64,000 bases of DNA. Origin: Rhodopseudomonas_A palustris_F. Lineage in GTDB: Bacteria > Pseudomonadota > Alphaproteobacteria > Rhizobiales > Xanthobacteraceae. The position numbers and the translations under genes were made by a program. Positions 1 to 8,387 of this stretch are shown in pieces. Within the stretch, counting starts at the first letter, position 1, and the number at the start of each line of letters is the position of its first letter. A model generated the notes under the pieces. It saw only the letters and a list, made by a program, of their open reading frames with translations, had not been told where the DNA came from and searched no databases. Where the stretch lies: positions 3,968,001 through 4,032,000 of the forward strand of contig NC_007925.1 in NCBI RefSeq assembly GCF_000013745.1, written 5' to 3'.

Positions 1-715
1 CGCCGCCGGCTTGCTCATAGGCATCCAGCCCGATGAACTGGGCGCGGCGGTCGGAGGCACGCACGCTATTCTCGGTCAGCATGCGCCGGATCTGATAGGG
101 CTGATCAAACCGGGAGCGGCTGACATTGTCCCAGACCTGCTCCTGGCGGGCCTGGTCGGCCGTGACCGAAAACGCCATCAGCTGATCGAGCGTCATGCCA
201 TCGTCGGCATAGACCTCGTGCAGCTTCGGTGACACAGACGCGAGACGTAGGCGTTGCTTGACGATCGCCGGCGTCACAAAATGCCGAGCCGCGATATCCT
301 CTTCGCTCATGCCGCCGTCGTGCAGCACCTTGAACGCGCGGAACTGGTCGAGCGGATGCAGCCCGACCCGCTCGTTGTTCTCGGCAAGCGAATCGTCCTC
401 GGCGATGCCATCGTCCCGAACCACGCACGGCACCGGTTGCGTCTTCGCCATCCGCTTCTGCTTCACCAACAGTTCGAGGGCGCGATAACGCCGCCCGCCG
501 GCCGGCACCTCGAACATCCCGGTCTCCCGGCCGTCTTCGTCAAGCACCGCCCGAACGCTCAGGCTCTGCAACAGGGTGCGCAGCGCAATGCTCTCGGCCA
601 ATTGCTCGATCGAGACGCCGGCCTTGACGCGGCGGACGTTGGACTGGCTCAAGACCAGTCTGTTGAAGGGAATGTCACGCGACGGGCTGAGCTTGATCTT
701 CTGAACTGACGCCAT
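1..715 (-). CDS. parB: ParB/RepB/Spo0J-family protein, C-terminus beyond window
   Basis: The gene starts with ATG at 715 and reads leftward off the window, giving 238 visible residues (MASVQKIKLSPSRDIPFN...). The visible part has the ParB N-domain: a start strand with LSQSNVRR, the VPAGGRRYRALELL motif near residues 73-86, then the helical signature LAENNERVGLHPLDQFRAF, followed by a helix-turn-helix (MSEEDIAARHFVTPAIVKQRL). In rhizobial plasmids and integrated elements, long ParB-like proteins of this type sit beside ardC, as here. It probably acts in partition or nucleoid binding of the mobile element. A GGAGA Shine-Dalgarno sits 8 bases before the ATG, at the edge of a leader hairpin shared with ardC. 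The family call is firm; the exact role is inferred. Confidence 0.85.
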   Translation of the reverse strand, partial: MASVQKIKLSPSRDIPFNRLVLSQSNVRRVKAGVSIEQLAESIALRTLLQSLSVRAVLDEDGRETGMFEVPAGGRRYRALELLVKQKRMAKTQPVPCVVRDDGIAEDDSLAENNERVGLHPLDQFRAFKVLHDGGMSEEDIAARHFVTPAIVKQRLRLASVSPKLHEVYADDGMTLDQLMAFSVTADQARQEQVWDNVSRSRFDQPYQIRRMLTENSVRASDRRAQFIGLDAYEQAGG

Positions 716-725
716 GTTGGTCTCT

Positions 726-775
726 CCGCGACGGGCGGCCGAGAGACTTTCTCTCGACCTGCAAACCCGTCACGG
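726..775 (-). promoter_or_regulatory. Folded 5' leader of parB, same architecture as the ardC leader
   Basis: On the minus strand the outer arms CCGTGACGGG (775-766) and CCCGTCGCGG (735-726) pair over 10 bp with one U-G wobble. Inside lies a perfect 7-bp hairpin, CGAGAGA-AAG-TCTCTCG. The GG of the Shine-Dalgarno GGAGA falls within the 3' outer arm, so folding could limit ribosome access. The outer arms are identical to those at 1805-1852, while the inner stem differs in sequence but still pairs. Function is inferred. Confidence 0.6.
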
Positions 776-844
776 AAATCCCGGCTTCCCTCTCACTCTC
801 CGAGGCGTCGCAGCGAGTGAAGGCCGCTGGCGCCGGCGACGGCG

Positions 845-1795
845 TCACGCCGCTTGCTCACGCTCCTCGGGTCCGCCCTCGATCGCCTGCGGTGCAAAGC
901 CCAGCAGGAAATCCGCGGCCTTCGACGCCGCACTCGCCGCGCGTACCACGGCGCGGTTGTCCTCACGCAGCACCTCCAGCCAGGAGCCGATATAATCGGC
1001 GTGCCGCACGGTCGGCACGATGCCGAGCGAGGCGCAGACGAAGGCGCCAGCGATTTCGGCGACGAGTTCCTCGCGCGCGTAGGATTTGGAGCCATGCGTG
1101 CCGGAATGATCGCGGTTGAGACGTGAGGCGTGGCCGGTCCAATGCCCGAGCTCGTGAAACGCGGTGCGGTGCCAATTGACCGGCTCGAAATATGCTGCCG
1201 GCGGCGGCACCTGCACGTAATCGCCCCCCGTGTTGTAGTAAGCGCGATTGCCCCCGATGCGGAAGTCGGCGCCGGTTGCGGCAATCAACGCCTCTGCTTG
1301 CGGTTCGATCTGTCCGGGCGGCGGCGGAATAATCGCTGCAGCGACCTCTTCGGGGAGACCGTCGCACTGATCAATGTTGAAAACCGTGAAGCGCTTCAGA
1401 AACGGGATTGCACCCGCCTCCTCGCCGCCCTCAGCGGCGCGCCGCCGTTCATCCTCCGGGGTGAAGCGATCGGCATAGACGACCGTCGTGCCGTGTTCGC
1501 CCTTCCGGACGTGACCGCCGAGGCTGAGCGCCTGCCGGAAGGTGAGCCAGCTCTGCCCTGAAAAGCCAGCCTCGATCACAGCGCCCCACAGGATCAGCAC
1601 GTTGATTCCGGAATATCGGCGCCGGGTCGCGGCATTGAGTGGCATCGCGATCGCCGCGTTTGCCGCCGCCGTCCCCCAGGGCTGCACCCAGGGCACGCGG
1701 CCGGCCTCCAGCTCGGCGATGGTCTTGTCGGTGATTTCGGTATAGAGGTTGACGCGGCCTGTGCCGGTGCGGTCTCTTATGGCGGTTCTGGACAT
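845..1795 (-). CDS. ardC: Antirestriction protein ArdC
   Basis: This 316-residue protein has the two ArdC parts. The N-terminal ssDNA-binding domain covers about residues 15-145 (LYTEITDKTIAELEAG, VPWVQPWG, then GINVLILW and the WLTFRQAL motif). The C-terminal part is a metallopeptidase-like domain with the zinc motif HELGH at 214-218 followed by WTGH and the downstream acid in AREELVAEI. ArdC proteins protect incoming DNA from host restriction during conjugative entry. Length is typical for the family. It lies upstream of parB in the same direction (129-bp gap) and carries its own copy of the leader hairpin, so the two are probably translated independently. Start ATG at 1795 follows GGAGA. 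It marks the left of the window as mobile-element DNA. Confidence 0.92.
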   Translation of the reverse strand: MSRTAIRDRTGTGRVNLYTEITDKTIAELEAGRVPWVQPWGTAAANAAIAMPLNAATRRRYSGINVLILWGAVIEAGFSGQSWLTFRQALSLGGHVRKGEHGTTVVYADRFTPEDERRRAAEGGEEAGAIPFLKRFTVFNIDQCDGLPEEVAAAIIPPPPGQIEPQAEALIAATGADFRIGGNRAYYNTGGDYVQVPPPAAYFEPVNWHRTAFHELGHWTGHASRLNRDHSGTHGSKSYAREELVAEIAGAFVCASLGIVPTVRHADYIGSWLEVLREDNRAVVRAASAASKAADFLLGFAPQAIEGGPEEREQAA

Positions 1796-1804
1796 CGCGG
1801 TTCT

Positions 1805-1852
1805 CCGCGACGGGCGCCGGAAGCCTCTCCTCCAGTCTTCAACCCGTCACGG
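1805..1852 (-). promoter_or_regulatory. Folded 5' leader of ardC, paired to the parB leader
   Basis: Outer arms CCGTGACGGG (1852-1843) and CCCGTCGCGG (1814-1805) are identical to those of the parB leader. The inner stem here is CTGGAGG-AGAGG-CTTCCGG, which as RNA pairs over 7 bp with two G-U wobbles. The loop carries an AGAGG Shine-Dalgarno-like string, and the working GGAGA lies right after the outer 3' arm, 7 bases before the ATG. Different inner sequences that both pair amount to compensatory change between two leaders of one element. Confidence 0.6.
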
Positions 1853-2385
1853 CCAAACCGGCCCGCACTTTCACTCTCGATCGCAACGAAATACGCAGCG
1901 CTAATGATATGGCATTCCCGTTGGCACTTCTTGCGTCAGGGATGGAAGCCCGAAGGGGGAAGAACCGCGCTTGCGGGGCTTCAGCGCAGCCGACAGCCCG
2001 GCCCGCAGGGCTACGCCATAGAAGCCCGCTTATTCCAGGGCGGCAAAACCGTTTGCCACCAGCGGAAATGCCTTGAGTTGCTGATTTTCATAGATTTACT
2101 TTTTTCCAATCGAAGAGCCGCAATGGCAACGCAGACGAGGAAATCACGCTGAATGGAGCAGATTCGGACCGAAAGCGACTGGACGGCAAGTCGTGATCAA
2201 GACGCTCGCCGTCGAATGTTCTTGATCTGATCTAGACAAATCCTTCGAATCATGTCGCCGTAAGAGCAGCTACTTGCGGGCCCACCCGATTCAAACGTTC
2301 GGGCGACGGAGTAATATTTGAACCTGGCCGATGCGTTTATCGACGGACCTATCATACTCAATTGGCGAAGACACAGGAGTAATCG
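1853..2385. other. Gene-poor stretch with a compact structured segment (1945-2012)
   Basis: No convincing gene is seen in this stretch. Between 1945 and 2012 the + strand can fold into nested hairpins: GAAGCC (1945-1950) with GGCTTC (1977-1982) enclosing CCGC-GCTT-GCGG (1965-1976), then AGCCC (1995-1999) with GGGCT (2008-2012). The rest (about 2080-2385) is AT-richer than the flanks and looks foreign. It may hold the ardC promoter, an element-borne RNA or a plasmid origin relic; none can be shown from the bases alone. Confidence 0.35.
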
Positions 2386-2643
2386 ATGGTAGATGTGATC
2401 TGGGCACCGAAGGAGATGCCGACCGAGCGGCACATCATCGTCCACTCCCATCAAACCGGCACACCACCAGCAGACAAGGGCTATTTCTTCGTAAGCGACG
2501 AACCCGATTGGGGTGGGAGCGGCCCCTTCGATATGCGGCTAGACGAAGTAATTGAGCGCGCAAAGCGTACCGCGCAGGACAAAGGCCTTCGAAGTGTGGT
2601 TATCATACGCAACTGTAAGGGCGCACGCTCGCACGTAGGCTAG
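2386..2643 (+). CDS. Small hypothetical protein (85 aa)
   Basis: The ATG at 2386 follows an AGGAGT ribosome site. The product (MVDVIWAPKEMPTERH...) has no signal peptide or membrane segment. It is mixed alpha/beta, with an amphipathic helix around residues 48-65 (FDMRLDEVIERAKRTAQDKG) followed by a strand SVVIIRNC. I do not recognise the family. Its stop abuts the next gene (TTG at 2644), suggesting a two-gene unit with the SEC-C protein. Base composition is lower in GC than the window average, in keeping with acquired DNA. Confidence 0.6.
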   Translation: MVDVIWAPKEMPTERHIIVHSHQTGTPPADKGYFFVSDEPDWGGSGPFDMRLDEVIERAKRTAQDKGLRSVVIIRNCKGARSHVG

Positions 2644-3321
2644 TTGGATCAACATCAATTGCCCACCATCAAGACCGAGATTTTCGCAAAGACTTTCACA
2701 ACGGCTCCACAGGCTGTATCAGCACCGATCGTTTCGCTATGCGGCGAACTCAATCCCGACCAAACGCCGGCCTGGGTTCCGGTGCGCCCCGATCCTGTTG
2801 CGATCGTCAACGAATGCTTCAACAATGTCTTGGCAAAGGTCGCGAGCGATGGTGGCGCAATCGTCAACGGCTGGCTGATTTGGGAATGGCCCCGGGTATT
2901 CATTGAGGCGGAGCACCATGCAGTCTGGCAGCAACACGACTCACTCACCGACATCACGCCACATGTCAACGACGAACTAAAGGTGTTGTTTCTTCCCGAT
3001 CCGGGCCGCATCTACGACTATGAGGGAAAGCAACGCATTATCAATGTGAAGCGAAGTCTCGGCGTGTTTGCCAGCGCTGATCGTTGGATCGCCGCAAACG
3101 ATACGCTCCAACGCACGATGGAAGCACATTCGGTCGGCGACGAGATTCGGATCAACCGCGAGCGGCTCAAGGAACTTTGGAACACAGCCCGGAATGCCCA
3201 AGGGGCCGTCCTCGTCGATCTCGCATCCAACACCAAGGTCAACGATCGGTGCTTTTGCAACAGCGGAAAAAAGTACAAGAAATGCTGCGCACCCCTGATT
3301 GATCTTTCACGCCACAGCTGA
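2644..3321 (+). CDS. SEC-C motif protein of unknown function
   Basis: This 225-residue cytosolic protein ends in a SEC-C zinc motif, RCFCNSGKKYKKCC, the same metal-binding tail found on SecA and many uncharacterised proteins. The N-terminal part (GWLIWEW, ...EAEHHAVWQQ, DITPHVNDELKVLFLPDP) matches my memory of an orphan family that pairs this domain with a SEC-C tail. No catalytic motif is evident. The TTG start at 2644 directly follows the TAG of the preceding gene and has a poor ribosome site, so translation is probably coupled; a later in-frame start cannot be excluded. The role is unknown. Confidence 0.65.
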   Translation: MDQHQLPTIKTEIFAKTFTTAPQAVSAPIVSLCGELNPDQTPAWVPVRPDPVAIVNECFNNVLAKVASDGGAIVNGWLIWEWPRVFIEAEHHAVWQQHDSLTDITPHVNDELKVLFLPDPGRIYDYEGKQRIINVKRSLGVFASADRWIAANDTLQRTMEAHSVGDEIRINRERLKELWNTARNAQGAVLVDLASNTKVNDRCFCNSGKKYKKCCAPLIDLSRHS

Positions 3322-3745
3322 GAGCTTCTGCGGATCAGGCATGCCTATCCGCCTGATCGTGCGCTCGCGTGGAGTTCCTGTGGCCACCGAGAGAGTCGCG
3401 GATCTCATTGCCAGATCGGATCGAGCCTTTCGCGCTTATTGTGATCGAAGCTGAAGAAGCCAGAGCCGGGGCGGTTCAGTGCTACTCCTTTCTGCACGAA
3501 CAAATTTGATCGCAGCGAAGAAATTTATCGAAGCCAAACAGAAGCTGCGCGAAATACTCGCGAGCATTGGCGAGATGGAAGCGCTCATCCACTCGGAACA
3601 ACAGCTCAAGTGCACGCTACGCCAGCCAACCGGTCAGGTTCTATTCATGCGTTTCGGATGCACAATCCGTCATGTTTTCGTTGATCGTTTCGATGAAGCT
3701 TTTTCGGACCATCCGAATATTACGCCATAGCTATCCAAATTCACC
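3322..3745. other. Intergenic stretch with decayed coding sequence, not identified
   Basis: Short stretches read like protein in alternating frames (for example ERVADLIARSDRAFRAY near 3390-3440 and KKFIEAKQKLREILASIGEMEALI near 3520-3585), but stops and frame changes interrupt them. I could not name the ancestor. It is probably a gene relic continuous with the decayed chemoreceptor that follows. No RNA gene or repeat was seen. Confidence 0.3.
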
Positions 3746-4191
3746 ATGCACACCATCGAAGCCGCCCGCGCCGGCGAAGCTGGCCGCGGCTTTGCCGTGG
3801 TGGCCTCCGAAGTCAAGGCGCTGCCGAGCAGACGGCGAAGGCGACCGGGGAGATCAGCCAACAGATCAGCGGGATTCAAGCGGCAACGCAGGGCTCGGTG
3901 TCGGCGATCAAGGAGATTAGCTCCACTATCGGACGGATGTCGGAGATCTCATCGACCATCGCCTCAGCGGTCGAAGAACAGGGTGCGGCGACCCAGGAAA
4001 TCTCCCGCAACGTGCAGCAGGCCGCTCAAGGCACCCAGCAGATGAGCGCCAACATCGCCGATGGGCAGCGCGGCGCCAGCGAGACCGGGTCGGCCTCGGC
4101 GCAAGTCCACGCCGCAGCGCAGTCGCTGTCCCGCGACAGCCGGCTGAAGGTCGAAGTCGGCATGTTCCTGGATAACGTACGAGCGGCGTGA
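3746..4191 (+). pseudogene. Methyl-accepting chemotaxis protein relic, C-terminal signalling domain
   Basis: Two frames together spell the MCP signalling hairpin. First comes TIEAARAGEAGRGFAVVASEVKAL (3752-3823), then, after loss of about one base near 3823-3830, AEQTAKATGEISQQISGIQAATQGSVSAIKEISSTIGRMSEISSTIASAVEEQGAATQEI and on to a TGA at 4191. The highly conserved hairpin tip and the whole sensing half are missing upstream, so it is both truncated and frameshifted and cannot make a receptor. A PAS relic of the kind that precedes such domains lies at 33.3-33.6 kb. Confidence 0.85.
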
Positions 4192-4762
4192 GTCAATTTG
4201 CCACCTGCGAGGTGATGCGCTGCACGATGTTCTGATATTTCGAAACGCTGGTCGAATTATATCTAAGTTTCCCTAGAATCGACCGACATGCGCCTACTAC
4301 CTCATTATGTTCGATTGGCAGATCTTCTCTAGCGGGTGCAGTTCGGGCCGACGCGACGGCAGCAAGGTCAGCTTGATGTTGTTCGGTATGCCGGGGCTCG
4401 CCGCAGTGTGGCCCAGCGCGGTCCATCAACTGCACTGCCCACGCGCCCGGCGACTGACCGATACCTCGTTGAGATGCAGCCGCATGGGTTTCGGTCGTGC
4501 CAGCGCAGCGCCTGCGTCGTGCGGGAAACTTCAAGGGTACGAGACCGCGCTCGCTTTCCATCGATAGGGCCGCTCGACCGTTTGTCTCAACATCACAATC
4601 GTACGGAAGAACCCGAGTCACTTCGGAGGGCTCCCCGCCGGCGCCGGCGGGGTTGACAACCGCTGGTGTTTGGTAGAAACGTAATTTCGGTCGGACATCC
4701 GTCCGATTTTATGGAACGCTCCCACGCGAGCGTGTCCGGCTTCAAGTTGGCAAGAGGTTCTG
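4192..4762. other. Intergenic region; no gene recognised; palindrome at 4691-4706
   Basis: Open frames here have no recognisable family, and I consider the stretch non-coding or decayed. Its right end contains a perfect inverted repeat TCGGAC-ATCC-GTCCGA at 4691-4706, 57 bases before the next gene. That is a plausible operator for the TetR regulator at the end of that gene group, though no second copy was found to confirm it. Confidence 0.35.
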
Positions 4763-5515
4763 ATGGACGAGACCTTATCCCGCAAAATTCAAGTCGCCGC
4801 CGCCTGGTGCGGTCCGGCTTTCGTGGTTTTCTACGGGCTGAGTTGGGTGGTGCTCGGCCACAATTATCCGCCGCCCGATCCGCTGTTCTCCGCACAAGAA
4901 TTGGTCGACAATTTCTATGTGAAGTACCGGTCGGACATCCTGCTTGGCCAGTCGCTGTCGACGGCACTTGGTATTCTCTATCTAATTTGGGCCTGCCAGT
5001 TGACCGTCCAGATGTGGCGGCGCGAGTCCACGCCGATCCTGTCGTTGATCCAGCTCACCGGCGGTGTGCTGACCGGCTGGGTGCTGATGTTTGGTCCGGT
5101 AATGTGGGCATGGTGCGCCGAAAACGCCGGCACCGTCGATCCCGCGCTGATCAAGGCCGTGCATTTTCTCGCTTGGTACACTTACGATATGACCTACATG
5201 ATCACCACCGTCGAAGTGATCGCGATCTGTCTGTTCGCCTTCTTCGACAAGGAACGTCCGGCGCTGATGCCGCGCTGGTCGGCGGTGCTGGCACTGTTCT
5301 CTGGCCTATCGTTCCTGCCGCTGACCTTCCTGCCCTACATCAAGTCCGGTCCGTTCGCCTTGAACGGCTACTGGTCGTTCCACGTCGCCTTCATCAGCTA
5401 TGGATTGTTCACGGCCATCATCGGTTGGTACATGGTCCAGGATCTGAAGCGTTTGAAGGTTCCCACCGTTCCCGGTGTCGCCCAGGCGATCGCGCGGGTG
5501 CAGTTCGGTGCCTGA
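4763..5515 (+). CDS. Multi-pass membrane protein of unknown function
   Basis: The 250-residue product has about six hydrophobic helices: residues roughly 15-33, 62-84, 92-112, 134-155, 165-190 and 205-225. Polar loops are short, and a YPPPDPLFSAQELVDNF segment lies in the first loop. There is no signal peptide and no known transporter or enzyme motif. The ATG at 4763 follows AAGAGG. The stop is followed 7 bases later by the start of the AAA+ ATPase gene, so the two are surely co-transcribed. Pairing of a small polytopic membrane protein with a CDC48-like ATPase suggests a membrane-associated remodelling role, but this is inference. Confidence 0.7.
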   Translation: MDETLSRKIQVAAAWCGPAFVVFYGLSWVVLGHNYPPPDPLFSAQELVDNFYVKYRSDILLGQSLSTALGILYLIWACQLTVQMWRRESTPILSLIQLTGGVLTGWVLMFGPVMWAWCAENAGTVDPALIKAVHFLAWYTYDMTYMITTVEVIAICLFAFFDKERPALMPRWSAVLALFSGLSFLPLTFLPYIKSGPFALNGYWSFHVAFISYGLFTAIIGWYMVQDLKRLKVPTVPGVAQAIARVQFGA

Positions 5516-5522
5516 GGTCGTC

Positions 5523-7466
5523 GTGGCACGGCTGGTTCGTCTCGCCCGTCTTGCCGACGGGGGCGCCAAATTCGGCGCCGCCGTCGGCAACGGTTGGTGG
5601 GCGGGGCTGTGCCGCTCGCTACCACGCCTCGGGCGGTCGGCGCCCGACGATGATGGCAACCCGCCGCGTCGCAGCTTCGATGATCACCGCGTCGCGCGTG
5701 GCGACCGCGTAGAGATCGGGTCGAAAGGCCAGCGCCGACGCTACATGGTGGTCGACGTAATCCCGGACGGCAGCGGCGTCATCGGTCGGGCGACCGAAGT
5801 GACGATCGACCATCGGGCGATGGCAGACGCCGCGACGTCCCATTACGACGACGTCGGCGGCCTCGCTCGTGAGGTCGCCCGGGTGCGCGAGATGGTCGAA
5901 TTGCCGTTGCGCTTCCCGCACGTATTCGCCCGCCTCGGGGTCGAGGCCCCGAAGGGCGTTCTGCTCTACGGACCACCGGGGTGCGGCAAGACCCTGATCG
6001 CCCGCACCGTCGCTTGCGAAGCCGGTGTCTACTTCCTCCACGTCAACGGCCCGGAGATCATTCAGAAACACTACGGCGAGTCGGAGGAAATGCTTCGCCG
6101 GATCTTCGCCGACGCCCGGAAGCAACCGGCCGCAATTATCTTTTTCGACGAGATCGATGCCATCGCGCCGAACCGGGAAACCGTGCTCGGCGACGTCGAA
6201 AAGCGCGTCGTCGCCCAGTTGCTGGCGCTGATGGACGGGTTGACGGCGCGCGGCAACATCGTCGTCATCGCCGCAACCAATCTTCCCAACAGTCTCGATC
6301 CGGCGCTGCGCCGCCCCGGTCGCTTCGATCGGGAAATTGGCATCGCTCCGCCGGATCGGGCCGGCCGGCTCGAGATCCTGCGCATCCACACTCGGCGGAT
6401 GCCGCTCGCGGACGACGTCGATCTGGCGCAGATCGCGGCGGCGGCGCATGGCTATCTCGGCGCCGATCTCGCCGCGCTGTGCCGCGAGGCGGCGATGGGT
6501 TGCACCCGCGATCTCGGCCCACGCCTGGTCGCCGGCGATCCGGGCGCCGCCGCGGCGCTCGATGGCGACCTCCAGGTCCGCATGGATCATTTCCATCGCG
6601 CTCTACGCGAGGTGCCGCTCGCCTCGACACGATCGCTCATCACCGAAGTGGCGGCGTCGCACTGGGACGAGGTCGGCGGCCTCGACGACATCAAGGCGCT
6701 GCTGCGTGAGACGGTCGAATGGCCGCTGAAATATCCGCAGCGTTTGGCCTTCGTCAAGACGACGGCACCGCGCGGAATCTTGCTCACCGGGCCGACCGGA
6801 ACCGGCAAGACCCTGATCGTGCGAGCGCTCGCCACCCAGAGCGACGTCAATTTCATCGCCGTCAACGGGCCGGAACTGCTGTCCAAATGGGTCGGCGAGA
6901 CCGAAAGGGCTATCCGCGACGTGTTCCGCAAGGCCCGCCAGTCGGCGCCATCGATCATCTTCTTCGACGAGGTCGATGCCATCGTCGCGTCGCGCGGCGG
7001 TGACGATGGCGGCGCCCGGATCGGCGATCGCATGGTGGGGCAGTTCTTGCTCGAGATGGATGGACTAGCTGGTCTCGACGGCGTCGTCGTGATTGCGGCA
7101 ACCAATCGCCCCGACCTGATCGACCGGGCTCTGCTGCGCCCGGGGCGTTTCGATCATATCGCGACTCTGGCACTGCCCGATCGGGCCGCCCGCGCCGCGA
7201 TCCTGGCGATCCACTGCCGCGGCCGTGCGCTGGGCAGCGACGTGGATTTGGCCGCGCTGGCGAAGGCTTGCGCCGGCATGAGCGGCGCCGATCTCGAGGC
7301 GTTGTGCCGGCGGGCCGCTATGGCGGCCATTCGCGCCTCGATCATCGCCGAGCCGGGCGCCGATTTCGCACCCTTCGCGATCACCGGAGGCGACTTCGAT
7401 GCGGCGCTGGCGGATTGGCGCACGGCAACACCGGAGGGCGCATCGAAGCTCGATGCCGTCGCTTGA
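5523..7466 (+). CDS. Tandem AAA+ ATPase, CDC48/VCP-like
   Basis: The protein is about 647 residues with two complete AAA+ modules. D1 has Walker A GPPGCGKT at about residue 150, Walker B IIFFDEIDAIAPNR, and sensor/arginine-finger region ATNLPNSLDPALRRPGRFDRE. D2 has Walker A GPTGTGKT at about 423, Walker B IIFFDEVDAI and ATNRPDLIDRALLRPGRFD. The D2 leader (WDEVGGLDDIKALLRETVEWPLKYP) is the classic CDC48 signature. The N-terminal region is only about 100 residues and lacks a full CDC48 N-domain. GTG at 5523 is preceded by GAGG at 5514-5517, overlapping the stop of the membrane protein gene; an earlier GTG at 5475 would overlap that gene by 41 bases and is less likely. Such ATPases unfold or extract proteins; the substrate is unknown. 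Confidence 0.85.
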   Translation: MARLVRLARLADGGAKFGAAVGNGWWAGLCRSLPRLGRSAPDDDGNPPRRSFDDHRVARGDRVEIGSKGQRRRYMVVDVIPDGSGVIGRATEVTIDHRAMADAATSHYDDVGGLAREVARVREMVELPLRFPHVFARLGVEAPKGVLLYGPPGCGKTLIARTVACEAGVYFLHVNGPEIIQKHYGESEEMLRRIFADARKQPAAIIFFDEIDAIAPNRETVLGDVEKRVVAQLLALMDGLTARGNIVVIAATNLPNSLDPALRRPGRFDREIGIAPPDRAGRLEILRIHTRRMPLADDVDLAQIAAAAHGYLGADLAALCREAAMGCTRDLGPRLVAGDPGAAAALDGDLQVRMDHFHRALREVPLASTRSLITEVAASHWDEVGGLDDIKALLRETVEWPLKYPQRLAFVKTTAPRGILLTGPTGTGKTLIVRALATQSDVNFIAVNGPELLSKWVGETERAIRDVFRKARQSAPSIIFFDEVDAIVASRGGDDGGARIGDRMVGQFLLEMDGLAGLDGVVVIAATNRPDLIDRALLRPGRFDHIATLALPDRAARAAILAIHCRGRALGSDVDLAALAKACAGMSGADLEALCRRAAMAAIRASIIAEPGADFAPFAITGGDFDAALADWRTATPEGASKLDAVA

Positions 7467-7475
7467 CGAGGGCGG

Positions 7476-7497
7476 AGCCGCCGCAAAGTGGCGGTTT
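7476..7497 (+). terminator. Probable intrinsic terminator after the AAA+ gene
   Basis: AGCCGCC (7476-7482) pairs with GGCGGTT (7490-7496) across a 7-base loop, ending in TTT. It is short and has a weak T tract, but lies 10 bases after the ATPase stop. Confidence 0.4.
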
Positions 7498-7559
7498 CCT
7501 ATCCAACCGTATAGCTCTAGATTGCCGCGGACCGAATGCCGCGCACGGAGAGACCCGCC

Positions 7560-8162
7560 ATGACCCCTAAGGGTGGCAAGAGTTCGCAGAAGATCCTCGA
7601 GTCGGCGTTCAAGTGTATCGCCCTGCGCGGCTGCAACAACGTCACCTTGCGCGAGATCGCCGACGAGGCGGGAGTCGCCCTCAGCCAGTTGCACTACTAT
7701 TACAAGAACAAGGACGGGCTATTTAACGAAGTCCTGAAAGGGATGCGCGAGCGTTACAGCGACGGCCTCGCCGCCAAACTGTCGAAGTCGGCGACGCGGG
7801 CTGCGAAGATTCGCGACATCATCGACTACAATCGCGAACTGCTACGCAACCAGACCGATCTTTATCGGAACTTTCTGGAGTTCTTCAATATCGCAATGCG
7901 ATCGGACGAATTCGGCTGCGACGTGAATCAATTCATCGAAGACATTGCTGCTGCGATCAGCGTCCATCTCTCAGCCGATCTCGCCGATGCGGCGACGTCC
8001 AGGCGCAGCGAAAATGACGCTCTGGCGCGGATGATCCTCGCCTCGTCGTTCGGCATCGCCATGCAATATCTGCTGAATCGCGAGAGTGCCAACATTCTCG
8101 CCGGTTTCGACATCCTCGCCGCATCGCTGGACCCGGCTCGACGCCACCCAGAACCGGCATGA
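7560..8162 (+). CDS. TetR-family transcriptional regulator
   Basis: The 200-residue protein has an N-terminal TetR helix-turn-helix (VTLREIADEAGVALSQLHYYYKNKDGLF) followed by an all-helical ligand or dimer domain without recognisable specificity. The ATG at 7560 is preceded by GGAGA; an in-frame ATG at 7536 would extend it by eight residues. It follows the membrane protein/AAA+ pair in the same direction, 93 bases downstream, and probably regulates that unit. The palindrome at 4691-4706 is the only candidate operator I see. Confidence 0.85.
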   Translation: MTPKGGKSSQKILESAFKCIALRGCNNVTLREIADEAGVALSQLHYYYKNKDGLFNEVLKGMRERYSDGLAAKLSKSATRAAKIRDIIDYNRELLRNQTDLYRNFLEFFNIAMRSDEFGCDVNQFIEDIAAAISVHLSADLADAATSRRSENDALARMILASSFGIAMQYLLNRESANILAGFDILAASLDPARRHPEPA

Positions 8163-8387
8163 CCTCCCAAGCCCCATCTCGCCGCGGATGTGATCCGGCG
8201 CATATCTGCGGTCGGCTCCTGAAGGCCAGTAACTAAACTATCCCCGGCAACAGTCTAGCAACGGCGATCCATCCCACTGATATTACGTCATCGGAAAACT
8301 GCGGCCGTTTTCCCCGCCAATGCGGCATCCGTGCCGTTCGACCGCTCGCATTCGCCTGCGTCAATGTGAGTGACCGTCAATAATGAA

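Noticed and set aside
4193..4621. Minus-strand 142-codon frame after the chemoreceptor relic
   Set aside because: No ribosome site, biased composition, no recognised motif.
4928..4939. Repeat of GGTCGGACATCC from the 4690 palindrome inside the membrane protein gene
   Set aside because: It is a coding stretch (RSDIL) without the second palindrome arm, so it is probably a coincidence.
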